Source: Laccaria trichodermophora
Taxonomy: Eukaryota; Basidiomycota; Agaricomycetes; Agaricales; Hydnangiaceae
Assembly: GCA_018417955.1 (NCBI GenBank)
Contig: JACTVC010000034.1
Coordinates: forward strand, 124,001 to 188,000
DNA length: 64,000 nt
Direction: 5' to 3'
The notes beneath the pieces were generated by a model. The model did no database searches, was not told the DNA's origin, and worked only from the letters and a program-made list of their open reading frames with translations. Position 1 is the first letter of the stretch; every line of letters begins with the position of its first letter. Below are positions 24,059 through 38,036 of this stretch, piece after piece. A program made the position numbers and the translations under genes.

Positions 24059-25060
24059 TCTCAGAACCTACTTTGCTCCTGTAGATTCCACAAATCATGA
24101 TGTACAAAGGAGGTTGAGCAACCTCCCACCTAGATCTTTGAATTCCTTTATTCTATCAACCTTTATTCTGTCTCTGGCAGATCGACTGCCTCAAACCTCA
24201 TTTGCTCAATAACAAAGGGGTGTTGGGATTTTAAAAAAAGACCTAGGGTCAATTTTTTTGGTAGTGAGTGCTGGGCTGAACCAACCACCCAATGTAATCA
24301 GGCACATGTCTATTTTAGGAAATATGACATCACCATTGTGACATTATCTTCCTGTCCTTGGGCCTCTTGACATTAAACATGCATTGCAGACCAAATGCAT
24401 GGGCACCTGCACAAGGTAAATACAAATGAGGTGATATCAGAATGGTTTGACATGAAGATGTAAGTACGTTTTACATTGAAACCCTAACAGAAAGTGGGTT
24501 CACCAAATGACCACATGGTTTCACATCCCACTGGATCACATTGCTGGTGGTCAGCTCTGCTCAAGATCCACAAAAGCAATCCTCCAATTGACAACCTTAT
24601 GTTTTCATTTTTCACACCAACCTCATGTTTCCTTGCTGTAACAGTTGCCACACTAAGGAAAGTTGTCTGATATTATTATTGTCTTATGTAAGCAGTCTCA
24701 GTGGTGTTTTTTGGCACATCCTGAGGCATTTAGCACATCTTGAGGCTTTCTAGTATCTATTATGTATAATTTATCCACCAGGAAGGCTGCCCATAATGTT
24801 TTTGGGCCAAATTTTTTGAGCTTCCAATTTTTTTAAACAGCCTGATGGCCCAACCAACTAACCATCCAGGATTATGATCCCAACACCCCCTTGCTCAATA
24901 AGTAAGTTTATAATGACACTCTGGTTATAAATTGAAAGTTAATTGTCACTCTGAAGACACAAAATTACAAACCCACATCCAAGTGATTAGAGAATAGTGA
25001 TAATTGTAGAAAGAAGTGTAGAACTATGATTGGAGGCCATATCCTCAGGTTTCTGATGCA
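24050..25060 (+). pseudogene. F-box protein relic (third copy), deleted and MITE-split
   Basis: Pieces match the F-box gene at 1551-4381 in order. GTAGATTCCACAAATCATGATGTAC (24078-24102) is the start region. CCTCCCACCTAGATCTTTGAATTC is the first splice acceptor and F-box start. CTCTGGCAGATCGACTGCC joins directly to the penultimate exon, so the body of the gene is deleted. At CTCAATAA the sequence is interrupted by a 681-bp MITE and resumes at 24894 with AATAAGTAAGTTTATAATGA, then the last-exon region (CACATCCAAGTGATTAGAGA near 24975). No function remains. Confidence 0.8.
24213..24893. mobile_element. hAT-type MITE (681 bp)
   Basis: The left end CAAAGGGGTGTTGGGAT and the right end ATCCCAACACCCCCTTG are 17-bp terminal inverted repeats with one mismatch. 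The element is flanked by an exact 8-bp direct repeat, CTCAATAA (24205-24212 and 24894-24901). An 8-bp target duplication with CA-starting ends fits the hAT superfamily. There is no transposase ORF, so it is non-autonomous. Insertion is in the F-box relic, and the empty site can be read from the paralogues at 4187 and 44571. Confidence 0.85.
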
Positions 25061-26027
25061 CTTTAAACAAGGGATGATCAGAAAAAGTTGTTGACATCAA
25101 ATGTCAGTCTCACTTGAGACAGGGTCCAATGTTTGATCTAGGCAAAGGTACCTCCACAATTGTTGACACTCCTAGAATAAAATAAAGCTGTCATGTATGC
25201 TAAAAACATTGATTAACAAAATTTTAAACTGTTTAACAATAAGAACGTGAGCCATATTGACAGACCAATTCCGTTATTTTATTCTTTAACATATTCTTCA
25301 GCTGAGTGGTGTTGCCATGGCTACCAAGACTATTTCTCAGAGACATTGTTTAAATATGCAAATTATGTGGTTGAAGTTCTTATTGTTCTTCATTTTTTAA
25401 TTTTGAAAATCAATGTTTTTGGGATGCACATTCACTTCATTATTTTTCAAGTGGCAACAATTAAGGAGGTACATTTGTGCTGATTATTTATTAGGCCCTG
25501 CCTCAAGTGTCTTGTGTTCGTGTCTCCCTCTCTCAAACCCAGTGAAATCACATATAATACAATTTACTGGAATAAGCAGGTTCTGAGTTTGGTAAAGCTG
25601 TTTGCATAGGCACCGACACAAAGAAAGTGGTTGAAGGCTAGTTTCGGGAAGTGGGTCTACCTATGCACGTAGAAAAATTCAATGATCTTGGGGTGGATTT
25701 TTGTGAAGCCGGACTGGATGTCTGTCCTCAAAAGTGATCATGAACTCGGAAAGAAGATGGTTTGAAAGAGGAAGAAAGAAATATTGTGAAAATGAGGTGG
25801 GTATAGGTACATTGAGATAGTATAGTATTGTACGTAGGAGTGAGGATGACATAGGTATTGAGGTCAGGGGAATGGGAAGGGAATAAAATGAGTCGAGAGG
25901 TGTACATACTATCGAGCATCATCCATCCATCCTTTGAAGTCGATCCAGCGCAGAGCTGGACAATTCCAACGTCGAAGTCGTTTTCTCAGAGGAAGCAGCT
26001 GGCTATATCCTGCAGCCGCCCGCGGCT

Positions 26028-26906
26028 TTAACCGTCCGTAACCGACATCTCCGTGCGCAACTGCTCGAACCTCCGCCCCTCCCCTTCGGCCCTCTCAATC
26101 ACCTTCCCAAGCTTCTCCTCGCGCACCTGCAGCCGCTGCTCCATACCCAGGATCAGCATCCGCACTTGTTCGATATGCGCTAAGGTTGCCGATGCCGTGT
26201 TTTGTTGCTGTTCTTGCTGTCGATTCATCCTGGATCTGGGTCTGTCGGGGGAAGGCGTTGCTTGGTTCCGGTTGAGATTGAGAGTGGGTGATGGGGAAGA
26301 GATGGTGTTCGAGCGGGCGTGGCGGATATTTGAACGTCCCCCGGGAATGATTGTAGATGCGGTTGAGCCGAGTTCAAGGTTTGACTTGGGTAGGTGTTAG
26401 CTGTTGATGGACAACGGAGATTTAGACGGCGTACCTGCCAATTCTCCCCCGCCAATCTGGTCAACTCGCGTTCAAGCATCTTTTCTCGTGTTTTGGCTCT
26501 GCATTGGCGATTAGTGAGCAGGTAGAGACGCAGAGCGAAAGCCACATACCTTTCGAGTTCAGCCATGCATCGCTCGTTCTCCCGCTGCGTTCCTTGAAGT
26601 AGAAGTTCCAAGTTCTTGTACTCCCTATCGAGCTCCTGAATCGTTTCCAGTGGTGGCCGTTGGGCTAGTTGGTCTTGTAAAATCTGGACCTGTGTCCGTA
26701 GCTGCCATAGGGGGGTTCAGAGTTCTAGCATTGTGAAAGCAACTTGGAAAAGAACGTGCTTTGTCGTTCTCCCTGTCCTTATCCAATAACTGTTTCCTCA
26801 ACACGTCTTCGTTGGACTCATCGCCTTCGCGGAGCATGCCAAGATCGTCGGCGGCAAGGGCGAGCGAGGGTCGTGCATAGTGGCGGACGCTTTGGGCACG
26901 GCGCAT
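26028..26906 (-). CDS. Coiled-coil protein, intact copy
   Basis: Four exons (26906-26760, 26701-26550, 26498-26435, 26384-26028) give 239 residues. The start MRRAQSVRHYARPSLALAAD is chosen because the decayed copy at 4643-5640 is homologous from there. The protein is mostly helical with heptads: EDVLRKQLLDKDRENDK, LETIQELDREYKNLELLLQG, TQRENERCMAELERAKTREK, a Ser/Pro/Asn linker in exon 4, then LAHIEQVRMLILGMEQRLQV and REEKLGKVIERAEGEGRRF. Intron 1 uses a GC donor (AAA|GCACGT) with a normal CAG acceptor; the other two introns are GT-AG of about 50 nt. I do not recognise the family. It lies downstream of, and opposite to, the F-box relic, the same arrangement as at 1.5-5.6 kb. Confidence 0.65.
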
Positions 26907-28561
26907 TGTGTGATGGATGTGCTCAACAAGCTTGAGCTTGCCGCGTGACGCGTGGAGAGCGAACGTTAACATCACGTGCAAAGTCAGCAGGACATGTCAC
27001 ACACGCGTCCAACACGCGTTTGTGTGGACGTTCTTTCACTCCTTTCCGCCAAGCGTGCCCACACAGCCATTACTGGGGCAACAATCAATGGGTCTTTGAC
27101 ATACACGTTGGGACACTACCCACACCATGATCGGTGGAGGGCGCAAGTTGCAATGTAAGCGCTGTAAACTACACCCTATATGTTGGCTGGCATGTTATCA
27201 GACTTTCTATGGTACAGGAATCCAGATGCTATCTATGTAATTTTTAGCACCGTATGCTGTCCACGAGTTCTGAAATATTGAGTTGATAGCCTCACCAACC
27301 ACCAGCGCCCTTTGTCTTAAAATAAAATATAAAGGAGTCACCGGTACCATTAACCTTTTGGAGAATGGTCGGGCATCGTGGAAGGAACAAGAGATATGGG
27401 GAAGCCTTACAATCTCCTTTCGCCTACAGAGCCGTAATCACTCTGATTTAATCGCCGCATTTCCCCTCGTCAGCGGATTTATAATTGTTTGCGACATCCT
27501 AATGTCCGTCGAGTCTCGACCGATTGTTTGAATCATTATCCTCATCAACTTTTTTGAATAATGGATTCGAGTCCTAGCTTCAAAGTTCGATCTCCTGGTA
27601 CATCGAGAAACCTATAAACATCTAATAAGGGTTGGACGTTCAGAAGAGGAGCAAACTCATTCATCCCACGCTCACCCACCAACGCCCATCGTCCGTTGTT
27701 TTTAATAAAAAAGTCCCGACCTTCTCCTCCGTTAAGGTTAAGGCAATTTGTAAAATCCGGGCGACTGAAACACTCCCATCTGCCCTAGGACGAGCAATTC
27801 ACAGGATCCATTCTCACCCATATTACCCTTATAATTACTTGAACTTGAGGGCCAAGTTGCACCGAACTCACACGTTATCTTTTCAAATCGCGAAGAGACT
27901 GTTGACTGTGTCAAAAACCCATTTTTCGCTATTTCCTTTTAGCAGACGATTTATCAGCTGCATGTCACCCTTATGACTGCTTGAACTCAAGGCCCAGTTG
28001 CACCGAACTCCCGTTATCTTTTTCAAAACACGAAAAAAGACTTCTAACCGTGTCGAAAATCCATTTATCCCTATTTCCTTCAAACGGAGGATTTATCATT
28101 CGTGTGTTGTTCGTGTGGGTACTTGATAAGAATCTTGTATGACCCTGTACTCTGCGGATTAAAAACCCACCAATTTTGAGACCCCACCCGCAGAACGAGT
28201 GCCAAACGTGCTCACTGAAAAATAAAATAAAATCACAAAAATCACACCCGCGAGCCTCAATCTTTTCCAGCGACCCCAACTCAACGAACGACCTCAATTT
28301 GGGCGAAAGGATTAAACTCGGTCTCCGACGGGCTCCCGACGAAGCGCCCAAGTTCCAACGACCTATTTTCGTCACTCCGAGTCTTCTCTTCGTTACTTAC
28401 TATCAGCCCTGATTCGGACTCGGGGTTCTTTGAGTTCCTCGTCGCGTGGGGAACAGGAACTCGTTCGGAATGAATTGCTTCCGACGATACATACATCGCT
28501 ATCGCTTCGAGTTCGCAACTTGCTTCTTGTTGGCTCTCGCTTCCACTGGCACTTGGTGATC
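26907..28561. other. Intergenic; tandem pair of ~145-bp repeats at 27823-28110
   Basis: No supported gene. Two adjacent copies of about 145 bp share AGTTGCACCGAACTC, CGTTATCTTTT and TATTTCCTT at matching positions (27823-27967 and 27968-28110). The stretch 28150-28561 is the upstream region of the membrane-protein gene and has no clear TATA box. Confidence 0.55.
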
Positions 28562-30330
28562 ATGAACCTCGCCGAGACAACTGTTGGTCAGTTACCTCCT
28601 GTGCCCTGGTCTTCGGACGCTGACTTGGGTACGGTTGTGCTATAGGTCCTATTCTACTTGGCATTTTTGGTACGACATTCTTAGCTTGATCAACGCAGAG
28701 GGTGTTGATGATTTGGTTTCGATCTTGAACTTGACCGGGAATATTGGAAATAAGTGAACACCTATCTATATGGAATTGTTTCCTTCCAATATGCGTCTTA
28801 TTATAATTCAGGTGTGTCGTCTTCAATCCTCCAAGTTCTCTATTACGTTCTGTTTTCTCACTTATCAAGATGATAGTATTCAACGACACCTTATGGATTA
28901 GGTGCGCACTTTGCATTGAACTCGACTTGGAGAACGCATTTGATTGAAGCTATGGGCTTCACAGGCTTATGGTGTTTTCGTTATTCTGCCTGGACACTTT
29001 TCACAGCCTTTCGTGAGTTCGCGAGGGTTTAAAAGGACATTGGCGGGTTTTAATTTTATCTGAATGGCAGGCTGATGTACCTCGCCTGGGCATACGCGTA
29101 CATCCCAATCGCTTCTTCCCTCGACTACCTAATTAAAACACTGAATTTTCTTTTATTAGCATGCAAGACACCCGTAGGATTCCAATGTATTTATTGAGTG
29201 CGTCCCACATAAATTCTCAATCGACCTCTGCAATTTAACATACACTTCCAAGAACCATTCTGGCCGTACGTTTCATCGGCGTTCGTGACGGCCGTAACGG
29301 CTTTCTTGACGCAGATATATTTGGCGGATAGGTGAGTTGTTGCTCCGTATTGACACTGATGATACGATCCCATCGTGCACAGAATTCTACGCATTAAGAA
29401 GAGCGTTAAACTATACACACTCGTGTTAATTCTATCTGTATGCGCATTCATCTCTGGAATCGTGTTCGCTGTTAAAGCGTGTCTTACTAAGATGTACGTC
29501 TGTTCAAAATATTCCGGCTACTCTCAGGCTCTAACGCTTCTGGAATGCCGATGGATAGTGAGAAAAACCCACTACATGGGAACTTGAACATTCTTCTCAT
29601 GGTGTGGAGTTCGTTGGAGATATGTGTTGATATCTTGATTTCTGGTTCGTCACGAAGTTCTCTCTCAGACGATCAATTGATTTTCTTTTTCTGTGGTGCA
29701 GGGACATTACTCCATTCGCTGGCCCAGACCAGGACAAGGTCCCAGAGGTCGGATAAAGTGATTAAACGACTTATGCAGACGACGATTCAGTCGGGTGAGT
29801 GAGATTATTATCATGGGGAGATATGCGATTTAATGGGAGAAATTTATCAGGGCTCCTGTGTAGCATTGCATCGATACTGATCTTAGTGCTCTTCGTCGCG
29901 TACCAGAATGCTCAGTACTGCAGTATTTTTGGCATTTCTATTGGTCGTTTGTATACCAATGTGCGTGCCCATTGATATCTGACACTTCCCAACGCCTAGA
30001 GACCCTCTCATAGACACTGATGGACACCCTCCGTTGTCGAAAAAAGCTTCGAGAAATGCTCACTCTTCCAGGTGATTCCAAGGTACGCCATGAGTATGCT
30101 TTTATTCCGAAATACAAATTTAGGGTAGATTTTATTACTAGGTTCTCACGACCAAGCGCGGAAATAAAAGCCTTGAGCTTTACGTGCGCAAGGAGATATT
30201 GACGGATGTTCATGTTGATGATTTAGGTTTGTCACCGCCGAGACCTTTGGACAACTTGAATTCGGAAAGGACGAGTAGGGAAACGTTGCCTGGGGCGAGG
30301 GATGGAGAGCCTGTCGCGTTGGTTTTTTAG
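28562..30330 (+). CDS. DUF6534-like seven-helix membrane protein (multi-exon)
   Basis: Many small exons spell the family signature. 28562-28586, 28646-28669, 28755-28811, 28877-28901 and 28965-29012 join in frame to MNLAETTVGPILLGIFVNTY, LYGIVSFQYASYYNS, FNDTLWIR and LMVFSLFCLDTFHSLS. Later exons give WPYVSSAFVTAVTAFLTQIY, then a splice to ILRIKKSVKLYTLVLILSVC, NILLMVWSSLEICVDILISG, SDKVIKRLMQTTIQSG, LLCSIASILILVLFVAYQNA, GISIGRLYTN and TLMDTLRCRKKLREMLTLPG. The last exon ends GEPVALVF at 30330. About seven hydrophobic helices are expected, with a short polar tail. The family is abundant in Agaricomycetes and its role is unknown. Joints near 29080-29220 and 29490-29580 are not resolved, so a local defect is possible. 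Confidence 0.65.
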
Positions 30331-31045
30331 GGTGCAGAGTGAGTTGGGAATATGTTGTGCTGTCATAGATTGTAGTATATGTGTAGGATTTGTTTTTGGG
30401 GTCCGGTACCCAGACAGCGTGTGTGCTGGTGAACGCGCATGGAGGATTTAGGACTATGACCCTACATAATTGAATAATATCATATAGACTCGTCGCCGCC
30501 ACCGCCGCCAAACCTCGTTGGTGAATTCCCCAAAATAAAACTTTCAGTTACTCTGGCCAGACGGGGAAAGCCAGGAAAAGCCCCATTCGTAAAGGCCGCG
30601 TGGATGGAATTTGCAAGAGTTTGATTTATTCACCGGTGGGTGCTTGTCCACTTTGGCTCCTCCCGCCCACTCTCTAAGTCTTGTCATACAAAGCTTCGTA
30701 TGTCGCAGTTTTAAGGACGCACCGTCCATCTACCACTGGCAGCTTCCAGGAGTATTGGTATTTTCTTACATCCAGCAGGAGGATATCAATGGGGTACTTA
30801 CTTTTTTCAAGCTTCGTCGGTCCCTGGATTACAGGGTTAATTCGCAAATGAAGGAACCAGGAGAACTGAGGGAGACGACTGAATTGCGCTAAAAGCCGAA
30901 ACTGCCGAGCCAATAAGAATTGTTCCAAATCCGTCATACCCACTATTTGAAATGTAGCCCCTAACCCTAAGAAACCAACAACGGCCACCCCACAACCACC
31001 ATCTGCGATTGCTCCATCCACGTCCTCCAACCTCCCCTCGTCGCC
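30331..31045. other. Intergenic region upstream of SNF1
   Basis: No gene supported. The minus-strand frames here and over 30674-31335 are shadows. The SNF1 promoter should lie here; I see no clear TATA element. Confidence 0.4.
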
Positions 31046-33255
<2,210 letters not shown>

Positions 33256-33851
33256 TGTGTGTGTGGATTTTTTTGGTTGGATTCTTCTTCTTTTAGAGGG
33301 AGGAGGCGGATGATCTACAAAAGTGGGTTAAGATGGTAGTGTTTTTGCCTTGCTCTTGCTCTTCTTTCTTTCTTCTCTCTCCTCTCTTGCGTTTGCTTTT
33401 AGATGTGGCTTTTCGCTTCATGACTCACTCAGCTCTTGTGCTTGCTTTCACCGCCATTCTCATTCACTATATCTTTGCATTATGTATGTAATTGTACCGA
33501 CCCCCCATTCCCTAGCTATTCTAATCACGTTCGCAAAGGATCTGTTGTAATACCTTACTCCTTTGATTTTGTCTATACACGTTCAAAGAATGAAAAAAGA
33601 TGTTGATATAAAAGTCTTGACATATGCGTTGATTCCATGAATTACTTGTATGCGCCTAAACTAACGAAAATGCCGGCGCAGTTCCCTAGTAGTCCCGCAG
33701 CCGATTATCAGAACGGGGGAAAGTCGAAGATGATATGTAAAGGACTCCAGATTCCAACGAAATCTCCACGAAATACAACACCGTAAACTCCCCCCTTCCG
33801 GTCTCTCAATCTCCCCCACCCCCCCTGAAGCCCACACAATCACAATGTCGA

Positions 33852-36800
33852 TTACGACCAAGGATTAGCAGCATACCCATCCAAACCCCCCTTCTTCCCC
33901 GCCCCAATCCCCGCAGACTTCCACCCACCACCTAAACTAGGCGTCGTCCACGGGTCCGATATCGGAGAATTCGTGATCGTACCATCTGCACTGCCAAACG
34001 CCAGTCCTTCCAATGGAGGAGAAGGTAGCCCTGGGGTGTTGTTGGATAGCGAGAGGCTACTGGGACCGTTAGCGTTGTATGCGAATGATGAGAAGCTTGA
34101 CGATCCCAAGGTGGGGTTCGTGGTATTCCGACCGAATGAGTTGGTAACGCCAAACGATGCCGGTGGTGGTGATGACGCGGTTCCACGATTAAACCCGCCA
34201 GAAGGCGGAGATCCCCACGCTCCCATTCCCGGATCAACCACCCCATCAGCAGCAGAGAGAGATGTGAACCCCGGTCGTGGTGTCCGTACCGAAGCAGGAT
34301 CTTCATACGGCGAAGAAAGGGACATCGATCTGGAGAACGCGTTTCCAAGCTTATCATCGTTCCAAGCAGAAGATCTTCGTGGTGGAGGTTCATCTTCGTA
34401 TTCCAAAGACGTTGACCTCCCTCCTTGCGTCTGCGATTGAGAGGAAGAAGAGGGAGCGTTAACGGGTGGTGTGCTCTGTGATCTTGTGCTCGGAGGAACT
34501 ATTGGCAAGAGCTTGGACCGGAAGGACGGCGACGCAGTGGGCTTTTTGTTAGATGAACTGGTAGCGTTCTGGTTCAGTTCGGCCGTGCTCAGAATCTCCT
34601 TCATCGCCTGAAGATCGAACCCTGCGTGCTTGGGGAGTGCATCATGTACTGGCGGAGTCCCAGGTCTAGATGATGACGATGACGATCCTTCGGCGGATAG
34701 TTGTTGACGGTGATTTGGTGGTGGTGTTGCGGTCCCATTAGTAGAGGTAGTAGCTGGTGGTGTGGCATGCTGAGAAGCATCCATCCTAGGAGGCAGCTCA
34801 TCATCGCCTCCAGCTGACTTTGTAGGCGTAGAAGGCGTCTTGTTCGCCCATGACGCAGTTGATGGAGGCCTCGAAACATGCTGGTTCTGCGAGTTCGAAG
34901 TAGAGCCCCGCTTCCCACTCCCAAACCAACCCGACTTTTTCTGGTTCTCCTCCTCCCTCACTACAACTCTATCTTCCGTGAAATCAGGTTCCTAGATAAA
35001 CCACATCAGCTACCTCTCTAACATATAGAACAAAACCAAAGCTGAACGCACCTCAGGCTCGTCAAAGAAATCCGAGAACACCGGGAACCCAAGCTGATCA
35101 AGGATAAGAGGCATGAACGTCCTATAACTCATATGCCCCGCAATCTTATCCGTAACATCCACATTCTCCAACCCCGGCACGTTCTCCACAGCCCTCAAGC
35201 CCGCAACAGTGCCCACCCCACCACTCGTAGCCCTAAACAGATAATTCAACACCCAATCGTTCTTCGCAAACGCATTCACGTATCGCCCAGATACAACAGA
35301 ACGAGTATCGCACCACGTCGATTGGGATGCAGTTAGAGTTGCGCCCAGGAGGAACACGTCTTGTACGATCCCGAACTGTTTTTGTTTTGCTAGTTCTACG
35401 AGGGCGTAGAATATTACCCGGGCGCCTAGGGAGAAACCTATGAGCGTTATAGGGCGGACACCGAGGTTACGTTGGATGAGGACGTCTGCGAGAACGCGCC
35501 CGGCGCCTTTTGCGCGGTCTAGAGCGTTGCTCCAGGGGTTATCGATCAGGTATCCGAGTTTTGTGAGGACTTGAATGGATCGTTAGTATCAGGTATGCAA
35601 ATGGAATAGGAAAGACGGACTGATAGGCCATTGAAGGGCAGACATGAGACCCGTCATGACTGTAGCCTGAAGAACTGTCAATCCGATTTGGGAGAGCACT
35701 TCTCCTGTGAGGATCTTGAGCGCGCTACCCGTCTCCCTGATCATGTCGGGTTCCCAGAGGACGCTGAACACGTCCCCGACTATAGGGTCTAGAACGCTGA
35801 AGGGGAGTCTGACGTCGTCGTTGAGACCTGTCATGAATCTGAAGCTGAAGTTAGCAACGAGTCACTCTTTAAGCCTGATGCATAGTACCCTGGCACGGTG
35901 AGGATACAATTCACCCGCTTGTTATTGTGCAGTGGGAGAATATCGAATGTTCGGACTTGCTTTGTCCTTTTGGCCATACCATGCGCAGCGATACCCGATC
36001 CTGTAAGAACGCCTCCAGTAGTGATGACAGCAGCGCCAGCTGTGCCCCCAAGGAAGGCCCCTGTTCCCGTAACACCAACAGTCGTAAGAGCACCAGCAAG
36101 TCCAAGGCCTATAACAGGCGCCAAAAGACCCGCAGAGAGACCAATGACCAATCCGCCACCTTAAAAAGAACAACCTCAGCCACCTCAACGAACGAAAAAA
36201 TGAAGCAAAACATACCAATCGTAGCTAACCCAAGCATCATATACCTCCTCCTCTTCCCCGCCTTGGCCGCACCCTCCACAAGATCCTGCTGCTCCAAACT
36301 CTCTACATCCTCCTGGATCTCCAGCGCCTCCGTAACTCTACTCTCAAACTTCACAACATCTAACCACCCCAAACCCAACTTCATCGCCACATGCTCCAAA
36401 AGCACACGCGAGCGCGCATCGTACACGCTGTCCGCTATAAGGATCAAGAATAAATCGCATAGGACTGTCCATCGGATGTCGAGCGTCACTTTTTCGTCTG
36501 CGGCGGAGAGGGAGGTAGTTACGCCGGGAATGGCGGCTGTGCTTGATTCTTTGAGGACTTTGGTGGTGGTTTGGAAAGGCTTGGAGGCTGTTGCGTCTGT
36601 TGGGAAGCTGTCTGCATCGATTGTGGGGAGGGATGAGGAGGAGGGATCTATTGTTTTCTCGGGTGGTGTTGGTGTTTTGGAGGATGTTCTATCGGGTATT
36701 GGAGAGATTGGTTCGTTGACGAGTGTTTGATCCGAGATGGACTCGTCGTCGTCGTCGTCGTTGAGTGTTGAGAGCTCTGCTTGCCTCTGCGCTTCTGCAG

Positions 36801-37511
36801 GATCGTATTCGGGATTGGCGACTGTATGTGTAGTCATGAGTGCTGGGACCAAGTCCATCGCGATGACGCCGTGGTCAGCTAGGCTTTCGATCATCTTCTG
36901 CTCTACCACGAACCACGTTCAGCCAGAGAACTCGGAATTAGCAAGAGATGATGCTCACCTTGAGTCTCCAGCTCCATATGATAATACAGCCTCCCCATAA
37001 TTTTGAGAGCCCACAACTCCGTATTCGTGATGGCAGCCTTGAGCTCCTTCTTCTTCACCGTCTTCAAAGCCTGCAACATCTCCCTACACGTCAACGCACA
37101 TAACCCAACATACGCTATCCTCTGCGCCTCCGTCAGAAGATTCTTCGTCGCCTGCATCTGGCTGAGCGGCGTCATCGCCTTATCTTCATCAAAAAGGTAC
37201 TTTGTCCTCAAATGCACCTCATCAGCATCCTCCTCCTCATTCACCCTCAACCGCGTGTACTCGCTCTCGTTCTGATCTATCTTGGAGCGCCATTCGTTCC
37301 CGAGATCGTCGACATCTATTAGGTTCCCTGTAGCGTTGGCAGCGGTGGTCTTGCCCTTGGCAGAGGGCTGGTAGTGGTATTTGCGCTGGTCCTCTTCGTC
37401 GAGGCCGCCGGCGAATTCGTCCTCACGGACGACGGGCATGTCCTGCCACCCATCGTCGTCGTCCACATCGTCAAAGATGTTAGGTGGGGGTGGGAAGGAG
37501 GTGGGGGGCAT
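33852..37511 (-). CDS. DUF726 (TMCO4/Mil1-like) membrane-associated alpha/beta-hydrolase protein
   Basis: Six exons (37511-36959, 36902-36216, 36159-35889, 35838-35621, 35569-35052, 34991-33852) join in frame to 1128 residues. The start MPPTSFPPPPNIFDDVDDDD is the first ATG after an upstream in-frame lead. The N-terminal half has acidic and helical segments. Exon 3 encodes long Gly/Ala hydrophobic stretches (GLVIGLSAGLLAPVIGLGLA, GGTAGAAVITTGGVLTGSGI) that probably form a hairpin or membrane helices. The hydrolase nucleophile elbow is LIGFSLGAR (GxSxG) in exon 5, followed by VFLLGATLT. This is the DUF726 layout. The yeast relative Mil1 binds the adaptor AP-1, and the human one is TMCO4. The last exon adds about 370 Ser/Pro-rich, probably disordered residues. 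Stop of SNF1 and stop of this gene face each other, about 600 bp apart. Confidence 0.9.
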
Positions 37512-38036
37512 TATTATCGTGAAAGTAAGGTGATACTTATAAGAATCAGCCCATGGCGACCAATGAGATGCCTTTCTCACGCTCTATTGCCATCCTCGTG
37601 AGCAAGTATTTTCCAGAAGCAATTGATTGGGAATTGCCGTCCTTCTGGTCAATAAATTTACAGCGAAGAAGGAGCAAAGGTATTTATAGGAATTCATCAT
37701 GAATGCGGAGCCCAAAACCGTAGGACACATCATGTACATACTGTCAATATGTGCCGCTTTTATTTCAAAAGAAGCAACGGTGTGTCTGGTGTCTGCACCC
37801 CCACGGCTTCCTTTTGAACCCCTGTACAGTGTATTGTAACGAGCCGTGAAGCTTGAAGCTTGAAGTACCGGTGAGCCCACTCCATTTTCCCATGCGGCGA
37901 AACAGTGACTACAAAGCCTGAACATGCATCACGACGTTAACGTTAAGGACAGCTCGAGCCTGGGCGCGGAAAATTAAGTGGCTGACTTTTTATCGGCCTG
38001 AAATTGAAGGGAATTTGTGACAAATGCTATGCAACT
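37512..38036. other. Short intergenic region
   Basis: Upstream of the DUF726 gene and downstream of the F-box gene, both on the minus strand. No gene seen; the frame at 37584-37925 shows no domain. Confidence 0.4.

Noticed and set aside
25247..25483. 78-residue frame with hydrophobic tail
   Set aside because: AT-rich, CpG-poor transition zone, no domain, no start context and no homologous copy in the window.
34277..37601. Plus-strand frames at 33973-34440, 35927-36730 and 37374-37601
   Set aside because: Shadows of the DUF726 gene exons on the minus strand.
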